From: an uncultured Lachnospiraceae bacterium
GTDB taxonomy: Bacteria > Bacillota > Clostridia > Lachnospirales > Lachnospiraceae
Length of the DNA stretch: 5,314 nucleotides
Assembly (NCBI GenBank): GCA_902803015.1
Contig: CADCOL010000124.1
Coordinates: 1 to 5,314 of the forward strand
Reading direction: 5' to 3'
The first letter of the stretch is position 1, and the number at the start of each line of letters is the position of its first letter. Below the pieces are notes generated by a model, which made no database searches, was not told where the DNA came from, and worked only from the letters and a program-made list of their open reading frames with translations. Made by a program: the position numbers and the translations under genes. Positions 5,140 to 5,314 of the stretch are shown here, piece by piece.

Positions 5140-5314
5140 ATGAAGGAAAAGCTTTCTTCTTTTTTGCTTTTGGAAGGCTTCATTCCCGCGACAAAGGATC
5201 ACGGGGATTTCGAAATATATTTGAAAAACGAAACAGGCTTCGTTACGGTACTGATGGTGTTTCTGTTAAGGTCAGGCGTCCGGTTTGAAAGCAGTGATTA
5301 CAACACGCTGAAGA
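5140..5314 (+). CDS. N-terminal fragment of an unidentified protein, possibly a rhomboid-family protease
   Basis: The first 58 codons of a gene that runs off the right edge, starting MKEKLSSFLLLEGF and open to the last base. It has its own promoter (5088-5116) and a good RBS (AAAGAGG, 5126-5132), which support this frame over the overlapping one. The fragment is soluble-looking with one moderately hydrophobic strand (GFVTVLMVFLL, 33-43) followed by 'SGVRFESSDYNTLK'. The pattern of a beta strand, a short loop and an 'xxYxxxK' helix recalls the N-terminal domain in front of the membrane part of some clostridial rhomboid intramembrane proteases. That is a weak resemblance from a short piece, and no catalytic Ser or His region is in view. 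A hypothetical protein unrelated to the Tad system is an equal possibility. Confidence 0.6.
   Translation, partial: MKEKLSSFLLLEGFIPATKDHGDFEIYLKNETGFVTVLMVFLLRSGVRFESSDYNTLK

Noticed and set aside
5088..5288. Frame starting TTG 5088 with 66 codons.
   Set aside because: It begins at the FHA stop codon inside the promoter and has no RBS. The alternative frame at 5140 has a promoter and a well-spaced RBS and stays open to the edge.
1..5314. tRNA, rRNA, CRISPR arrays, insertion sequences or phage genes.
   Set aside because: No cloverleaf, no regularly spaced repeats and no transposase or phage-like protein were found; the window is almost entirely filled by Tad-locus genes.

Overview
The window is a stretch of a Tad (tight adherence / type IVb pilus) assembly locus. 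It probably comes from a low-to-moderate GC Gram-positive anaerobe of the Clostridia, most likely Lachnospiraceae. That assignment rests on AT-leaning codon use, strong Firmicutes-type ribosome binding sites, and the combination of a Flp1-like mini-pilin, a DUF5702-type protein, two TadE-like proteins, a TadV/CpaA-type peptidase and a DUF6382-like/FHA protein. Everything is on the + strand.

Layout: (1) 1-308, the 3' end of a TadC-type inner-membrane platform gene, cut by the window edge; (2) 359-526, a 55-residue Flp-like pilin not listed among longer ORFs; (3) 544-2064, a large DUF5702-like surface/pseudopilin protein; (4) 2065-2226, a 162-base gap filled almost completely by a long imperfect inverted repeat (2070-2207); (5) 2227-3033, a TadE-like protein with an unusual C-terminal tandem His/Cys repeat; (6) 3046-3501, a TadV/CpaA prepilin peptidase; (7) 3498-4067, a second TadE-like protein; (8) 3967-5091, an FHA-domain protein whose gene overlaps the previous one by 101 bases; (9) 5140 to the right edge, the start of a further gene with its own promoter, possibly a rhomboid-type protease.

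Inferred joint function: the platform protein and an ATPase encoded outside the window would drive assembly of the Flp-like pilin. The peptidase would cut the G|xxxxE-type leaders of the pilin and pseudopilins. The DUF5702 and TadE-like proteins would form minor or tip components of the surface structure. The cytoplasmic FHA protein would link the machine to phosphorylation signalling. Tight spacing and ATGA-type overlaps indicate one operon through 5091, possibly tuned in the middle by the inverted repeat.

The least explained parts are the inverted-repeat element, whose loop contains a 12-base copy of the 3' tail of Firmicutes 16S rRNA, and the tandem H-x4-C / C-x2-C module on the first TadE-like protein.
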